DNA from: Geothrix terrae
Lineage (GTDB): Bacteria; Acidobacteriota; Holophagae; Holophagales; Holophagaceae
Assembly (NCBI RefSeq): GCF_022808775.1
Contig: NZ_JAKZLA010000002.1
Location: 372,001 to 436,000 of the forward strand
Reading direction: 5' to 3'
Length of the DNA: 64,000 bases
Shown piece after piece: positions 7,738 through 14,758 of the stretch. The notes under the pieces were generated by a model. It ran no database searches. It was given only the letters and a program-made list of their open reading frames with translations, and had not been told where the DNA came from. The first letter of the stretch is position 1. Each line of letters starts with the position of its first letter. The translations under genes were made by a program, and so were the position numbers.

Positions 7738-9447
7738 CTACAGGGACGTGGACAAGGCGGACCGCGAGCCGACGGCCGATTCCGAGTGGGCGGGGACCCG
7801 CAGGGGCGCTCCCGCCGGGGAGGCCAGGGCCGAGATCACGTATTCGGGATAGGCCGAGATGCCGTGCTCGTGGAGGTCCAGGCCGTCGTGCTCCGCGTCC
7901 TCGTGGAGCCGCAGGAGGCCCGCGGCGTCGATGGCATACATGACAGCGAAGGACACCGCCAGCGTGGAGACCGTGACGATGGCGCTGCCGAGGGCCTGGG
8001 CGGCCAGGACCTTGGTCCCTCCCCCGTAGAAGAGGCCCGTGAGCTTGGACGACAAGTCCGGCGCGACGGGGTCGCTGCCGATGGCGGAATACTGGCCGCT
8101 GGCGAAGAGGCCCAGCGAGAGCGTGCCCCAGATGCCGTTCATCATGTGCACGGGGACGGCGCCGATGGGATCGTCGATGCGCAGGTACTCCAGCAGGTCC
8201 ACGCCCAGGATCACGATCACGCCGCCGATGGCCCCGATCATGACCGACCCGAAGGGACTCACCCAGTAGCAGGGCGCGGTGATGGCCACCAGGCCCGCCA
8301 GGAAGCCGTTGGTGATGGAGCCGGGATCCCACTTGCCCGTGCGGGCGTAGATGTAGAACACGGCAGTCAGGCCCGCGGCGCAGGCGGCGAGGGTGGTGTT
8401 GGCAGCCACCCGGCCGATGCCCTCGAAGTCCATGGCGGACAGGGTGCTGCCGGGGTTGAAGCCGTACCAGCCGAACCAGAGCAGCAGGCCGCCGCACACG
8501 GCGATGGTGAGGTCGTGGGGTGTCATGGGACCGCCGCCATCCCGCTTGAACTTGCGCCCGAGTCGGGGGCCGAGGACCACGGCACCGGCGAGGGCCACGG
8601 CGCCGCCGATGGTGTGCACCACCGTCGAACCGGCGAAGTCATGGAAGTTCATGCCCAGCGAGGGCAGGAACTTGCCGGCGCTGCCCATGGTGGCCAGGAA
8701 GCCGTCGGGCCCCCACGCCCAGTGGCCGATGATGGGATAGATGAAGCCGGACACGGCGAAGCTGTAGAGGATGTCGCCGATGAAATCCGTGCGGCCGATC
8801 ATGGCGCCGGAGGTGATTGTCGAGCAGGTGTCGGCGAAGGCGAACTGGAAGAGCCAGTGGGCCAGGATCGCGACGCCCGTGGTGCCGTAGGTCGCCGGGG
8901 CGCCCTTGAGGAAGAACCAGTGGTACCCGATGAACCCGTTGCCCTCGCTGAACATGAACGCGTAGCCGAAGGCCCAGAAGAGGATGCCGCAGAGGCAGGT
9001 GTCGAAGACGCACTCCACCAGGACGTTCACCGTCTCCCGCGAGCGGCAGAAGCCCGCCTCCAGCATCACGAAACCCACCTGCATGGCGAAGACGAGGAAG
9101 GCCGCGATGAGTGTCCAGACCGTGTTGAGGGGGTTGATGATGTCCTTGGCGGCGACCGCCGGCGGCGCGGGCGCTGGTGCTGGTGCGGGCGCAGCAGCGG
9201 CGGGTGTGGTCGTGGCCACCACGGCGGCAGGGCTTGCGGCGGGCGGCACGTCCGCCCGGGCCGAGCTGCCATTCAGCAGCAGCGGGATGAGGATCATCAT
9301 CCCGAACAGCGTGGCCACGCCCAGCAGCTTGCCCGAGGCCATCACGAAGCCGTAGCGGCGCCATTCCGGGTCCCTCAGGCGGGCGCCCAGCCGGACCAGT
9401 TTTTCGGAGAAGGAGAGCTTGTCGCGCTCGTGGGTGATCCTTGCCAT
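7738..9447 (-). CDS. amtB: Ammonium transporter with extra N-terminal helix
   Basis: About 569 residues. The Amt/Rh channel core starts near residue 105 (NTVWTLIAAFLVFAMQVGF, then MLEAGFCRSR). The pore histidines are visible in FHDFAGSTVVHTIGG and PVHMMNGIWG, and the ammonium-recognition surface includes FADTCSTITSGAM. Before the core are a cytoplasmic stretch, one membrane helix (LLGVATLFGMMILIPLLL) and an Ala/Pro linker of about 40 residues, more than a cleaved signal peptide would need. I prefer the ATG at 9445-9447 because GGAG lies six bases upstream; 9459 is the alternative. The order porin-amtB-PII indicates an ammonium uptake operon. Confidence 0.92.
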   Translation of the reverse strand: MARITHERDKLSFSEKLVRLGARLRDPEWRRYGFVMASGKLLGVATLFGMMILIPLLLNGSSARADVPPAASPAAVVATTTPAAAAPAPAPAPAPPAVAAKDIINPLNTVWTLIAAFLVFAMQVGFVMLEAGFCRSRETVNVLVECVFDTCLCGILFWAFGYAFMFSEGNGFIGYHWFFLKGAPATYGTTGVAILAHWLFQFAFADTCSTITSGAMIGRTDFIGDILYSFAVSGFIYPIIGHWAWGPDGFLATMGSAGKFLPSLGMNFHDFAGSTVVHTIGGAVALAGAVVLGPRLGRKFKRDGGGPMTPHDLTIAVCGGLLLWFGWYGFNPGSTLSAMDFEGIGRVAANTTLAACAAGLTAVFYIYARTGKWDPGSITNGFLAGLVAITAPCYWVSPFGSVMIGAIGGVIVILGVDLLEYLRIDDPIGAVPVHMMNGIWGTLSLGLFASGQYSAIGSDPVAPDLSSKLTGLFYGGGTKVLAAQALGSAIVTVSTLAVSFAVMYAIDAAGLLRLHEDAEHDGLDLHEHGISAYPEYVISALASPAGAPLRVPAHSESAVGSRSALSTSL

Positions 9448-9501
9448 CTCAGACTCCATGAAAAGGGATGAGGTGAAGAGCAGGCGTCGGAGGGGCGGCG
9501 C

Positions 9502-10410
9502 CTAGAAGGCCTTGGCGACGGTCAAGGTCAGGCGGCCCTTGCCGATGTTCCGGCCCATGGCGTTCTCGTAGACGGGCACGTTGCCGTCCGCGGCCCGCGC
9601 CCGCGTGTTCGCGTCCGTGGCGGCGAGGGCGAGCGTGTAGCCCCGGATCTCCTTCGCCAGGCCCACCTTGTAGTCCGAGTAGCTGAACAGGGCGTTGTCG
9701 CCGGTGAGCGTCGAGCCGTTGGAGAAGAAATCCGGATTCGCCTTGGCAGGATAGGTCGTCCGGCCACCGTGCAGGAGCACCGTCCAGCCGCTCTCTCCCA
9801 GCGGAATCGCAAGGCTGAGGTCCACGTAGCTCGTGCCCTTGCTGTTGAAGACCCCCATGGCAGTCTTGCTCAGCACCCGCGAGTACTTGAGGCTGGCCCA
9901 GGCGTAGCTCAGCCCGAGGTAGGCCTCGGTGGTGTCCGGGTTCCGGAAGGCCCCGAGGTTGTCGTAGGTGCCCGGGTAGAGGTAGCGGTAGAGGCCCACG
10001 TCCAGAACCCAGTCCTTCGCGAAGCCCCACTTGTAGCCCCCGAACAGGTCCAACTCCACGCCGGCGGAGTTCACCTTGTCCGGAGCGTAGAGGGGCGCCC
10101 CCACCGCGCCCGGCGAGCCCAGGGACACGGGGGCACTGGCGAAGCCCGCGTTCTGATCGGTGAACCAGGAGATGTTGCTCAGGCTGGTGCTGAGGTAGAA
10201 CCCCGTGGGATGGACCAGGTCCAGCTCCGCTTGGACGGTGGGATTCCCGTCGGTCTGGGTGAGGCCGCGCCAGATGTACTGGGAGCCGAGGGTGGCCGAG
10301 CCGCTCAGGGCGAATCCCAGGAAGGAGGGGGGAGGCGGCGCGGCCGGGGTCTGGGCGGCGAGATCCGCTGCCAGGACCGCGAGCAGCGGAAGGAGCCTGG
10401 GTGGGGGCAT
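9502..10410 (-). CDS. TorF-family putative outer-membrane porin (Gcw_chp)
   Basis: 302 residues with a signal peptide ending near AADLAAQ and a beta-barrel domain. The N-terminal strand SGSATLGSQYIWRGLTQTDGNPTVQAELDL is typical of the Gcw_chp/TorF family (the part SQYIWRGLTQTDGNP is diagnostic), and the protein ends in an aromatic residue (VAKAF), as outer-membrane barrels do. Members are often encoded beside amtB and PII, so it may let ammonium or small nitrogen compounds through the outer membrane. GGAG precedes the start at five bases. It is 54 bases upstream of amtB and downstream of a candidate sigma-54 promoter. Confidence 0.82.
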   Translation of the reverse strand: MPPPRLLPLLAVLAADLAAQTPAAPPPPSFLGFALSGSATLGSQYIWRGLTQTDGNPTVQAELDLVHPTGFYLSTSLSNISWFTDQNAGFASAPVSLGSPGAVGAPLYAPDKVNSAGVELDLFGGYKWGFAKDWVLDVGLYRYLYPGTYDNLGAFRNPDTTEAYLGLSYAWASLKYSRVLSKTAMGVFNSKGTSYVDLSLAIPLGESGWTVLLHGGRTTYPAKANPDFFSNGSTLTGDNALFSYSDYKVGLAKEIRGYTLALAATDANTRARAADGNVPVYENAMGRNIGKGRLTLTVAKAF

Positions 10411-10593
10411 GGGTGCTCCGGAAGGGGTGGGATCCGGGGGAGCCCTGGATCCGGATGGTGGGCGGAGGCCGGGCAGGGCCTCCCCGAGGGCCTGGGTGGC
10501 CCCGGGTGGAAGGAGATGGGAGGCGGGCGTCAGCAGGCCGGGGGCCTCCCGCCCCTCGAGGCGGGGAGGACCGGAATGGCGGGGCCCGGCGTA

Positions 10594-10746
10594 TTAGGGA
10601 TGGACGGGAAGCATGGGAGCGCGGAGAGGAGCCCGCCGGAGGCCGCCCGCCCCGCCGGCCTGGACATCGGCTGAGAAGAGCAGGGTGGACATGGCCGCAA
10701 AAGCCACCGCCACCGCGATACCCCGGAACAGGGTTCGGCGGTTCAT
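10594..10746 (-). CDS. Small exported protein of 50 residues upstream of the porin
   Basis: The frame MNRRTLFRGIAVAVAFAAMS continues through a hydrophobic stretch to FSADVQAG, a classic signal peptide with a predicted AxA-type cleavage. Only about 20 mature residues rich in Gly, Arg and Pro remain. AAGGAG lies eight bases upstream of the ATG. It is the first frame downstream of the candidate sigma-54 promoter and is followed after 183 bases by the porin gene. It may be a genuine small secreted peptide or only a spurious leader frame. No family is recognised. Confidence 0.5.
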   Translation of the reverse strand: MNRRTLFRGIAVAVAFAAMSTLLFSADVQAGGAGGLRRAPLRAPMLPVHP

Positions 10747-10887
10747 GGGAGATGCTCCTTCCGTGGAGTGGGGGATCGGTGTGGCCTTCACCGAGGGAAT
10801 CCGGTGGATCGGCTCAGGCCACGGCTCTCTTCCGATCCTCCCTGGAGTCCGGGAGCCGACCACCGGCTCCCCGTGCCCAGAAAAGAG

Positions 10888-10903
10888 AGCAGGGAACGTG
10901 CCT
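10888..10903 (-). promoter_or_regulatory. Candidate sigma-54 (-24/-12) promoter for porin-amtB-PII
   Basis: On the minus strand the sequence is AGGCACGTTCCCTGCT. It has the invariant GG and GC dinucleotides ten bases apart and matches TGGCACG-N4-TTGCT at all but two defined positions. It reads toward the small exported protein, porin, amtB and PII. A transcript would start near 10876, leaving about 130 bases of leader. The only enhancer-binding protein gene in the window lies directly upstream. Confidence 0.7.
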
Positions 10904-10992
10904 ATTCATGGCGACAGGGTATAATTTCGTTTAAGATCTGCAATCAGTTATATTATGCGTTTGTGGATCGTCGGATTTTCTCGAAATCAGCT

Positions 10993-11006
10993 TGACAAAA
11001 ATGTAA
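10993..11006. promoter_or_regulatory. Palindromic site 1 of the distal operator pair
   Basis: Read on the minus strand this is TTACATTTTTGTCA, a relative of the TTACAATTTTGTAA palindrome found upstream of the NifA-like gene. Its centre is 30 bp from the next site at 11023-11036. Together with that site it forms a 13-bp perfect inverted repeat (10995-11007 with 11022-11034). It lies about 90-100 bp upstream of the sigma-54 -24 element, a usual enhancer distance. Confidence 0.6.
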
Positions 11007-11022
11007 TGAGGAATCGATTTAA

Positions 11023-11036
11023 TTACATTTTTGTAC
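11023..11036. promoter_or_regulatory. Palindromic site 2 of the distal operator pair
   Basis: The sequence TTACATTTTTGTAC differs from the site at 12637-12650 at two positions. It lies just beyond the stop codon of the NifA-like gene and about 127 bp upstream of the -24 element of the sigma-54 promoter. It may be an upstream activating sequence, or in part a terminator hairpin with site 1, since the two are mutually complementary; no T-tract follows on the minus strand. Confidence 0.6.
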
Positions 11037-11045
11037 AATTTCACC

Positions 11046-12587
11046 TCAGGATGACCGGAACCGCTCGGGCTCCAGCCCGTACTTCTGAACCTTGTAGTTC
11101 AAGATGCGCTCGGTGGTCTGGAGGAGGCGGGCGGCGCGGGAGCGGTTGCCCCGGGCAGATTTCAGGGCGTCCTGGAGCAGGTCCCGCTCGAAGGCCGCCA
11201 CGGCCTCGCCCAGGGCCGTCCCCGGCACGGTGCCGGAGACCTCCGCCGTCTGGAGGGAGGGCGGCAGATGGTGGGCGTGGATCACGCCGCCTTCGCAGAC
11301 GAGGATGGCCCGCTCGAGGGCGTTCTCCAGCTCGCGCACGTTGCCGGGCCAGTGGTAGGCCGTGAGCATGTCGATGGCCGAGGTGGAGATGCGGCGGACG
11401 TCCTTGCCCTGGGCCGCCGCGATCTTCTCCACGAAGTGGTCCGCCAGCAGCAGGATATCCGCCTGGCGCTCCCGCAGGGGCGGCAGGAAGATCTCGAAGA
11501 CGCGGAGGCGGTAGTAGAGGTCCTCCCGGAAGGTCCCGGCCCGCACGGCGGCCTCCAGATCCCGGTTGGTAGCGGCCAGGAGCCGCACGTCCACCTTCAC
11601 GGGCCGCACGCCGCCCAGGCGCTCGAACTCCCGCTCCTGGAGGACCCGCAGCAGCTTCACCTGGGTGGCCGGAGTCAGCTCGCCCACCTCGTCCAGGAAC
11701 AGCGTGCCGCCGTGGGCCAGCTCGAAGCGGCCCTTCTTCACCTGGCGGGCGTCCGTGAAGGCGCCGGGCTCGTAGCCGAAGAGCTCGGACTCGATGAGGG
11801 GCTCGGGCAGAGCCCCGCAGTTCACCTTCACGAAGGGCTTGTCCGCCCGCGGCGAGTTGTAGTGGAGGGCGTGGGCCACCAGCTCCTTGCCCGTGCCGGA
11901 CTCCCCGCGGATGAGCACGGTGGTGCTGCTGGGCGCCGCCTGGGCCACGGCCTCGTAGACCCGCTGCATGGCATGGCTGTGCCCGATGAGGTGGTGCAGC
12001 TCGTAGCGCTCCCGCAGCTCCAGGCGGAGCTGCTGGTTCTCCTCCACCAGCCGCTGCCGGTCCGCCGCCACCAGCCGCGCCACCTTCATGGCCAGGCCCA
12101 CCATGGAGGCCGCGATCTGGAGGAGCTTGGTGTCCCGGTCGAAGTCCCGATTCCGGTCGTAGGGCACGGTGAGACAGAGGGTTCCCGCCGTCTTCCGGTC
12201 CAGGAACACCGGGATGCAGAAGAAGGACATGTCGGACTTCTTCCGCTTCTGGGCCTTCAGGACGCCTGTCCGGTCCAGGAAGAGGGGCTCCAGGCTGGCC
12301 TGGGGGACCACGATGGCCTTGCCGGTGGCCAGCACCCGCCCGTTGATGCCCTCGCCCACCCGGTAGCGGGCCCGCGCCACCTCCTGGCTGGAGAGGCCCC
12401 GGGCGGCCTCGACCCGGAGCGCGCCCCCCTCCTCGTCCGCCAGCAGGATGGCACCGTTCAGGGCGCCGAAGGCCTCGGCCAGGATCTCCAGGACTCGGGG
12501 CAGCGAGGCCCGGATGTCCGAGGCGGCCAGGGCCTGGCTCAGCTCCAGCAGGGGCGAGAGGTGAAGGGCGTCCTCCGAGGCGGCCAT
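11046..12587 (-). CDS. NifA-like sigma-54-dependent transcriptional activator
   Basis: 513 residues. The N-terminal GAF domain (about 10-180) carries the NifA-type stretch YRVGEGINGRVLATGK. The AAA+ domain (about 200-435) has Walker A GESGTGKE, Walker B GGTLFLDEVGEL and the R-finger region. The C-terminal Fis-type helix-turn-helix (RSRAARLLQTTERILNYKVQ, then KYGL) resembles NifA. The sigma-54-contacting loop reads GAFTDA instead of GAFTGA. It is probably an activator of nitrogen acquisition genes, given the adjacent porin-amtB-PII operon; nif genes are not in the window. GGAG precedes the ATG by four bases, and two palindromes overlap its probable promoter. I cannot prove orthology to NifA from sequence reading alone. 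Confidence 0.85.
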   Translation of the reverse strand: MAASEDALHLSPLLELSQALAASDIRASLPRVLEILAEAFGALNGAILLADEEGGALRVEAARGLSSQEVARARYRVGEGINGRVLATGKAIVVPQASLEPLFLDRTGVLKAQKRKKSDMSFFCIPVFLDRKTAGTLCLTVPYDRNRDFDRDTKLLQIAASMVGLAMKVARLVAADRQRLVEENQQLRLELRERYELHHLIGHSHAMQRVYEAVAQAAPSSTTVLIRGESGTGKELVAHALHYNSPRADKPFVKVNCGALPEPLIESELFGYEPGAFTDARQVKKGRFELAHGGTLFLDEVGELTPATQVKLLRVLQEREFERLGGVRPVKVDVRLLAATNRDLEAAVRAGTFREDLYYRLRVFEIFLPPLRERQADILLLADHFVEKIAAAQGKDVRRISTSAIDMLTAYHWPGNVRELENALERAILVCEGGVIHAHHLPPSLQTAEVSGTVPGTALGEAVAAFERDLLQDALKSARGNRSRAARLLQTTERILNYKVQKYGLEPERFRSS

Positions 12588-12606
12588 GGGGGCTCCGGTG
12601 AGTGAT

Positions 12607-12620
12607 CTACAAAATTGTAC
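12607..12620. promoter_or_regulatory. Palindromic site overlapping the regulator's -10
   Basis: The core TACAAAATTGTA (12608-12619) has perfect 5-bp arms. On the minus strand it contains TACAAT, which lies 17 bases after TTGTAA and would serve as the -10 element for the NifA-like gene. A protein bound here would block that promoter. Confidence 0.6.
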
Positions 12621-12636
12621 AGACCTTGGTTCGATC

Positions 12637-12650
12637 TTACAATTTTGTAA
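12637..12650. promoter_or_regulatory. Palindromic site overlapping the regulator's -35
   Basis: TTACAATTTTGTAA has perfect 6-bp arms. Its centre is 30 bp, about three helical turns, from the site at 12607-12620. On the minus strand its end forms TTGTAA, the candidate -35 of the NifA-like gene. It is the best-formed of the four related palindromes and defines the consensus. Confidence 0.65.
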
Positions 12651-12672
12651 ATCTCCCAGAGAACCCCAGATT

Positions 12673-13365
12673 TCAGAAGCGTTTCTCGACCACGCGCCAG
12701 TCGATGAGGGGCTTCACGGCGTCCACGTACTTGGCCCGGCCCGTGGCGCCGTAGTCCTTCACGTAGGCGTGCTCCCACACGTCCACGACCAGGAGCGCCT
12801 GGGCGCCCACGGCAACGGCGTTCTCGTGGTCCTGGAACCAGGCGTTCATGAGCCGGTCCGAGGCCGGGTCCTTCAGGAGGGCGCCCCAGCCGATGCCCGT
12901 CATGGTGCAGGTGGCCTTGAAGGCGGCCCACCAGGCGTCGAAAGAACCCCAGGTGGCGGCGATGGCCTGATGGAGGGGATGCGTTGCACTGGGCTTGGCG
13001 GCGCTGGCGGACAGGGCCTCGAAATAGAGCTCATGGAGGCGCATGCCGCTGAACTCGAAGCCCAGGCGCCGATGCAGCTCCTGCACCGCGGGACCGGCCT
13101 TGCCCTCCCGTTCCGCGGCGAGCGTGTCCCTGAGGAGGGCATTCGTGCGGCTCACGTAGCCCTTGTAGAGCGTCAGGTGCTCCGCCAGCAGCTCCTTGCC
13201 GAGGCCGGGCAGCCCCGTGCCGAAGTCGAAGGGCCGGGCGGCGTAATCCGCCAGGGGATTCCCCGTGGGCTTCGCGTCCGTGGCGCCGGGGCCCAGGCCC
13301 TTGGCGTGGAGTCCGGCCCCCACGGCGCCGGCGGCGAGGGTTCCGAGAAGGGTGCGGCGGTCCAT
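12673..13365 (-). CDS. sodB: Exported Fe/Mn superoxide dismutase
   Basis: 230 residues. The N-terminus MDRRTLLGTLAAGAVGAG has a twin arginine and hydrophobic core of a Tat or Sec signal, so the enzyme is probably periplasmic. The SOD fold follows, with the four metal ligands His in LLAEHLTLYKGYV, His in RLHELYFEAL, and Asp and His in VVDVWEHAYVKDY. It converts superoxide to peroxide and oxygen. Export before or after metal loading would favour Tat. The ATG at 13363-13365 has AAGGAG five bases upstream. It is convergent with nothing and sits upstream of the NifA-like gene on the same strand; the gene end is 23 bp from the first regulator palindrome. Confidence 0.9.
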   Translation of the reverse strand: MDRRTLLGTLAAGAVGAGLHAKGLGPGATDAKPTGNPLADYAARPFDFGTGLPGLGKELLAEHLTLYKGYVSRTNALLRDTLAAEREGKAGPAVQELHRRLGFEFSGMRLHELYFEALSASAAKPSATHPLHQAIAATWGSFDAWWAAFKATCTMTGIGWGALLKDPASDRLMNAWFQDHENAVAVGAQALLVVDVWEHAYVKDYGATGRAKYVDAVKPLIDWRVVEKRF

Positions 13366-13433
13366 GGCGGCTCCTTGGAAAGAAGCCCAGCCTAGTCCAT
13401 GTCCCGACAAATATGAATTCGATTATCAAAAAA

Positions 13434-13446
13434 CAATCATTGATTG
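13434..13446. promoter_or_regulatory. Perfect palindrome between sod and aroF
   Basis: CAATCATTGATTG is a perfect 13-bp palindrome around a central T, lying in the AT-rich divergent region between the superoxide dismutase start and the aroF leader. It may be an operator for either gene. The binding protein is unknown. Confidence 0.35.
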
Positions 13447-13542
13447 GATGTTCAGCGTCTGTCGGACCGCCATCCGGAATCTGTTGGCACCTTGACGTTC
13501 CGGCCTCCGGGGGTCCAGCATGGGACACCTTCGGACCCCGCC

Positions 13543-13617
13543 ATGACGTCCCGCTTCCATCGCTATTATTGGTTCCCGCGCACGGATCGTGCGTGGCACG
13601 GCGAGGGTCCAGCCTGA
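13543..13617 (+). CDS. Leader peptide of the aroF attenuator
   Basis: A frame of 24 codons, MTSRFHRYYWFPRTDRAW and six more residues, ending at TGA 13615-13617. It has Phe5, then consecutive Tyr-Tyr-Trp-Phe at 13564-13575 and Trp18, an extreme density of the three end products of the pathway that DAHP synthase opens. The codons just after YYWF form the first stem of a set of alternative RNA hairpins ending in a terminator. No strong Shine-Dalgarno is seen (only GGAC before the ATG), which weakens the case slightly. Confidence 0.75.
   Translation: MTSRFHRYYWFPRTDRAWHGEGPA
13576..13596 (+). promoter_or_regulatory. Attenuator hairpin 1:2 inside the leader peptide
   Basis: Arms 13576-13584 and 13588-13596 pair (core CGCACG-GAT-CGTGCG, with a G-U and two further GC pairs). 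The segment CGGATCG at 13583-13589 can alternatively pair with CGATCCG at 13644-13650, the left arm of the terminator, giving an 8-bp antiterminator. A ribosome stalled on the Tyr-Tyr-Trp-Phe codons would cover the left side and release the alternative. Confidence 0.65.
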
Positions 13618-13640
13618 TACCTGGAACATCCCCATGACCA

Positions 13641-13673
13641 CCCCGATCCGTTCTCCGGATCGGGGTTTTTCTT
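13641..13673 (+). terminator. Intrinsic terminator (attenuator) upstream of aroF
   Basis: Arms CCCCGATCCG (13641-13650) and CGGATCGGGG (13656-13665) pair perfectly over 10 bp with a five-base loop and are followed by TTTTTCTTT. It stands between the leader peptide and the aroF start 18 bases later, so in its default state it would stop transcription before aroF. Confidence 0.88.
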
Positions 13674-13690
13674 TATCCCGGAAGGCCCCC

Positions 13691-14758
13691 ATGACCCACC
13701 AGGCGCTCGAGAACCTCAACATCGATTCGTTCGACCGGATGCCTTCGCCGGCGGAGATCCACGCGGCCCTGCCCGTGCCCGACACCGTGGCGGAGACTGT
13801 GGCCGGCGGCCGCCGGGACCTCCAGCGCATCCTCGCCCGGGAGGATCCCCGCCTCATGGTGGTGGTGGGTCCCTGCAGCATCCACGACCCCGTGGCGGGC
13901 CTCGACTACGCGCGGCGGCTCAAGGCCCTCTCGGACGAAGTCGCGGACACGCTGCTGCTGGTCATGCGGGTCTACTTCGAGAAGCCCCGCACGTCCACGG
14001 GCTGGAAGGGCTTCATCAACGATCCCCGCATGGACGATTCCTTCCACATCGAGGAGGGCATGCGGAAGGCCCGGGAGTTCCTGCTCCGCATCGGAGAGAT
14101 CGGCCTGCCGGCGGCCACCGAGGCGCTGGACCCCAACACGCCCCAGTACATCGGCGACCTCATCAGCTGGACGGCCATCGGTGCCCGGACCTCCGAATCC
14201 CAGACCCACCGGGAGATGTCCAGCGGCCTGTCCACCCCCGTGGGCTTCAAGAACGCCACAGACGGCGACCTGGCCGCCGCCGTGAACGCCATCCTCTCCG
14301 CCTCCCGCCCCCACAGCTTCCTGGGTCTGAACGACCAGGGCTCGGCGGCCATCGTGCGCACCAAGGGGAATCCCCACGGGCATCTCGTCCTGCGCGGCGG
14401 GGGCGGCCGCCCCAACTACGACACCGTCAGCATCGCCCTGGCCGAAGGCGCCCTCCGCAAGGCCGGACTGCCCGGGAACATCGTGGTGGACTGCTCCCAT
14501 GCCAACAGCCACAAGAACCCCCGCCTCCAGCCCCTGGTCCTCCAGGACTGCGCCCACCAGATCCGGCGGGGCAATGCGTCCATCGTCGGAGTCATGGTGG
14601 AGAGCTTCCTCGAGGAGGGCAGCCAGCCCATCCCCGCGGACCTGTCCACCCTCCGCTACGGCTGCTCGGTGACCGATGCGTGTCTGGGCTGGGACGACAC
14701 CGCCGCCATGCTCCGGGAGACCCGGGATCTGCTGAAGGATGTGTTGTCCAAGCGCTGA
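13691..14758 (+). CDS. aroF: 3-deoxy-7-phosphoheptulonate (DAHP) synthase, class I
   Basis: 355 residues of the E. coli AroF/G/H type: VVVGPCSIHDP, RVYFEKPRTSTGWKG, the SES-THRE region (ARTSESQTHREMSSGL), FLGLNDQGSAAIV and VDCSHANSHKNP. It condenses phosphoenolpyruvate and erythrose-4-phosphate as the first step of the shikimate pathway in the cytosol. The N-terminal extension that binds feedback amino acids is present in the usual length. I chose the ATG at 13691; upstream in-frame codons run through the terminator. Expression is probably controlled by attenuation through the leader peptide at 13543. A 67-bp relic of a second copy lies at 18107. Confidence 0.95.
   Translation: MTHQALENLNIDSFDRMPSPAEIHAALPVPDTVAETVAGGRRDLQRILAREDPRLMVVVGPCSIHDPVAGLDYARRLKALSDEVADTLLLVMRVYFEKPRTSTGWKGFINDPRMDDSFHIEEGMRKAREFLLRIGEIGLPAATEALDPNTPQYIGDLISWTAIGARTSESQTHREMSSGLSTPVGFKNATDGDLAAAVNAILSASRPHSFLGLNDQGSAAIVRTKGNPHGHLVLRGGGGRPNYDTVSIALAEGALRKAGLPGNIVVDCSHANSHKNPRLQPLVLQDCAHQIRRGNASIVGVMVESFLEEGSQPIPADLSTLRYGCSVTDACLGWDDTAAMLRETRDLLKDVLSKR

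Noticed and set aside
6625-9471. Plus-strand open frame of 948 codons across the heptose kinase, PII and AmtB genes
   Set aside because: It is antisense to three clear genes and consists of Gly/Arg/His-rich translation without any domain, as GC-rich complementary strands often give.
12588-12672. Search for NifA enhancer sites TGT-N10-ACA near the regulator
   Set aside because: No copy of that motif was found in the flanks; the recurring palindromes are of a different type.
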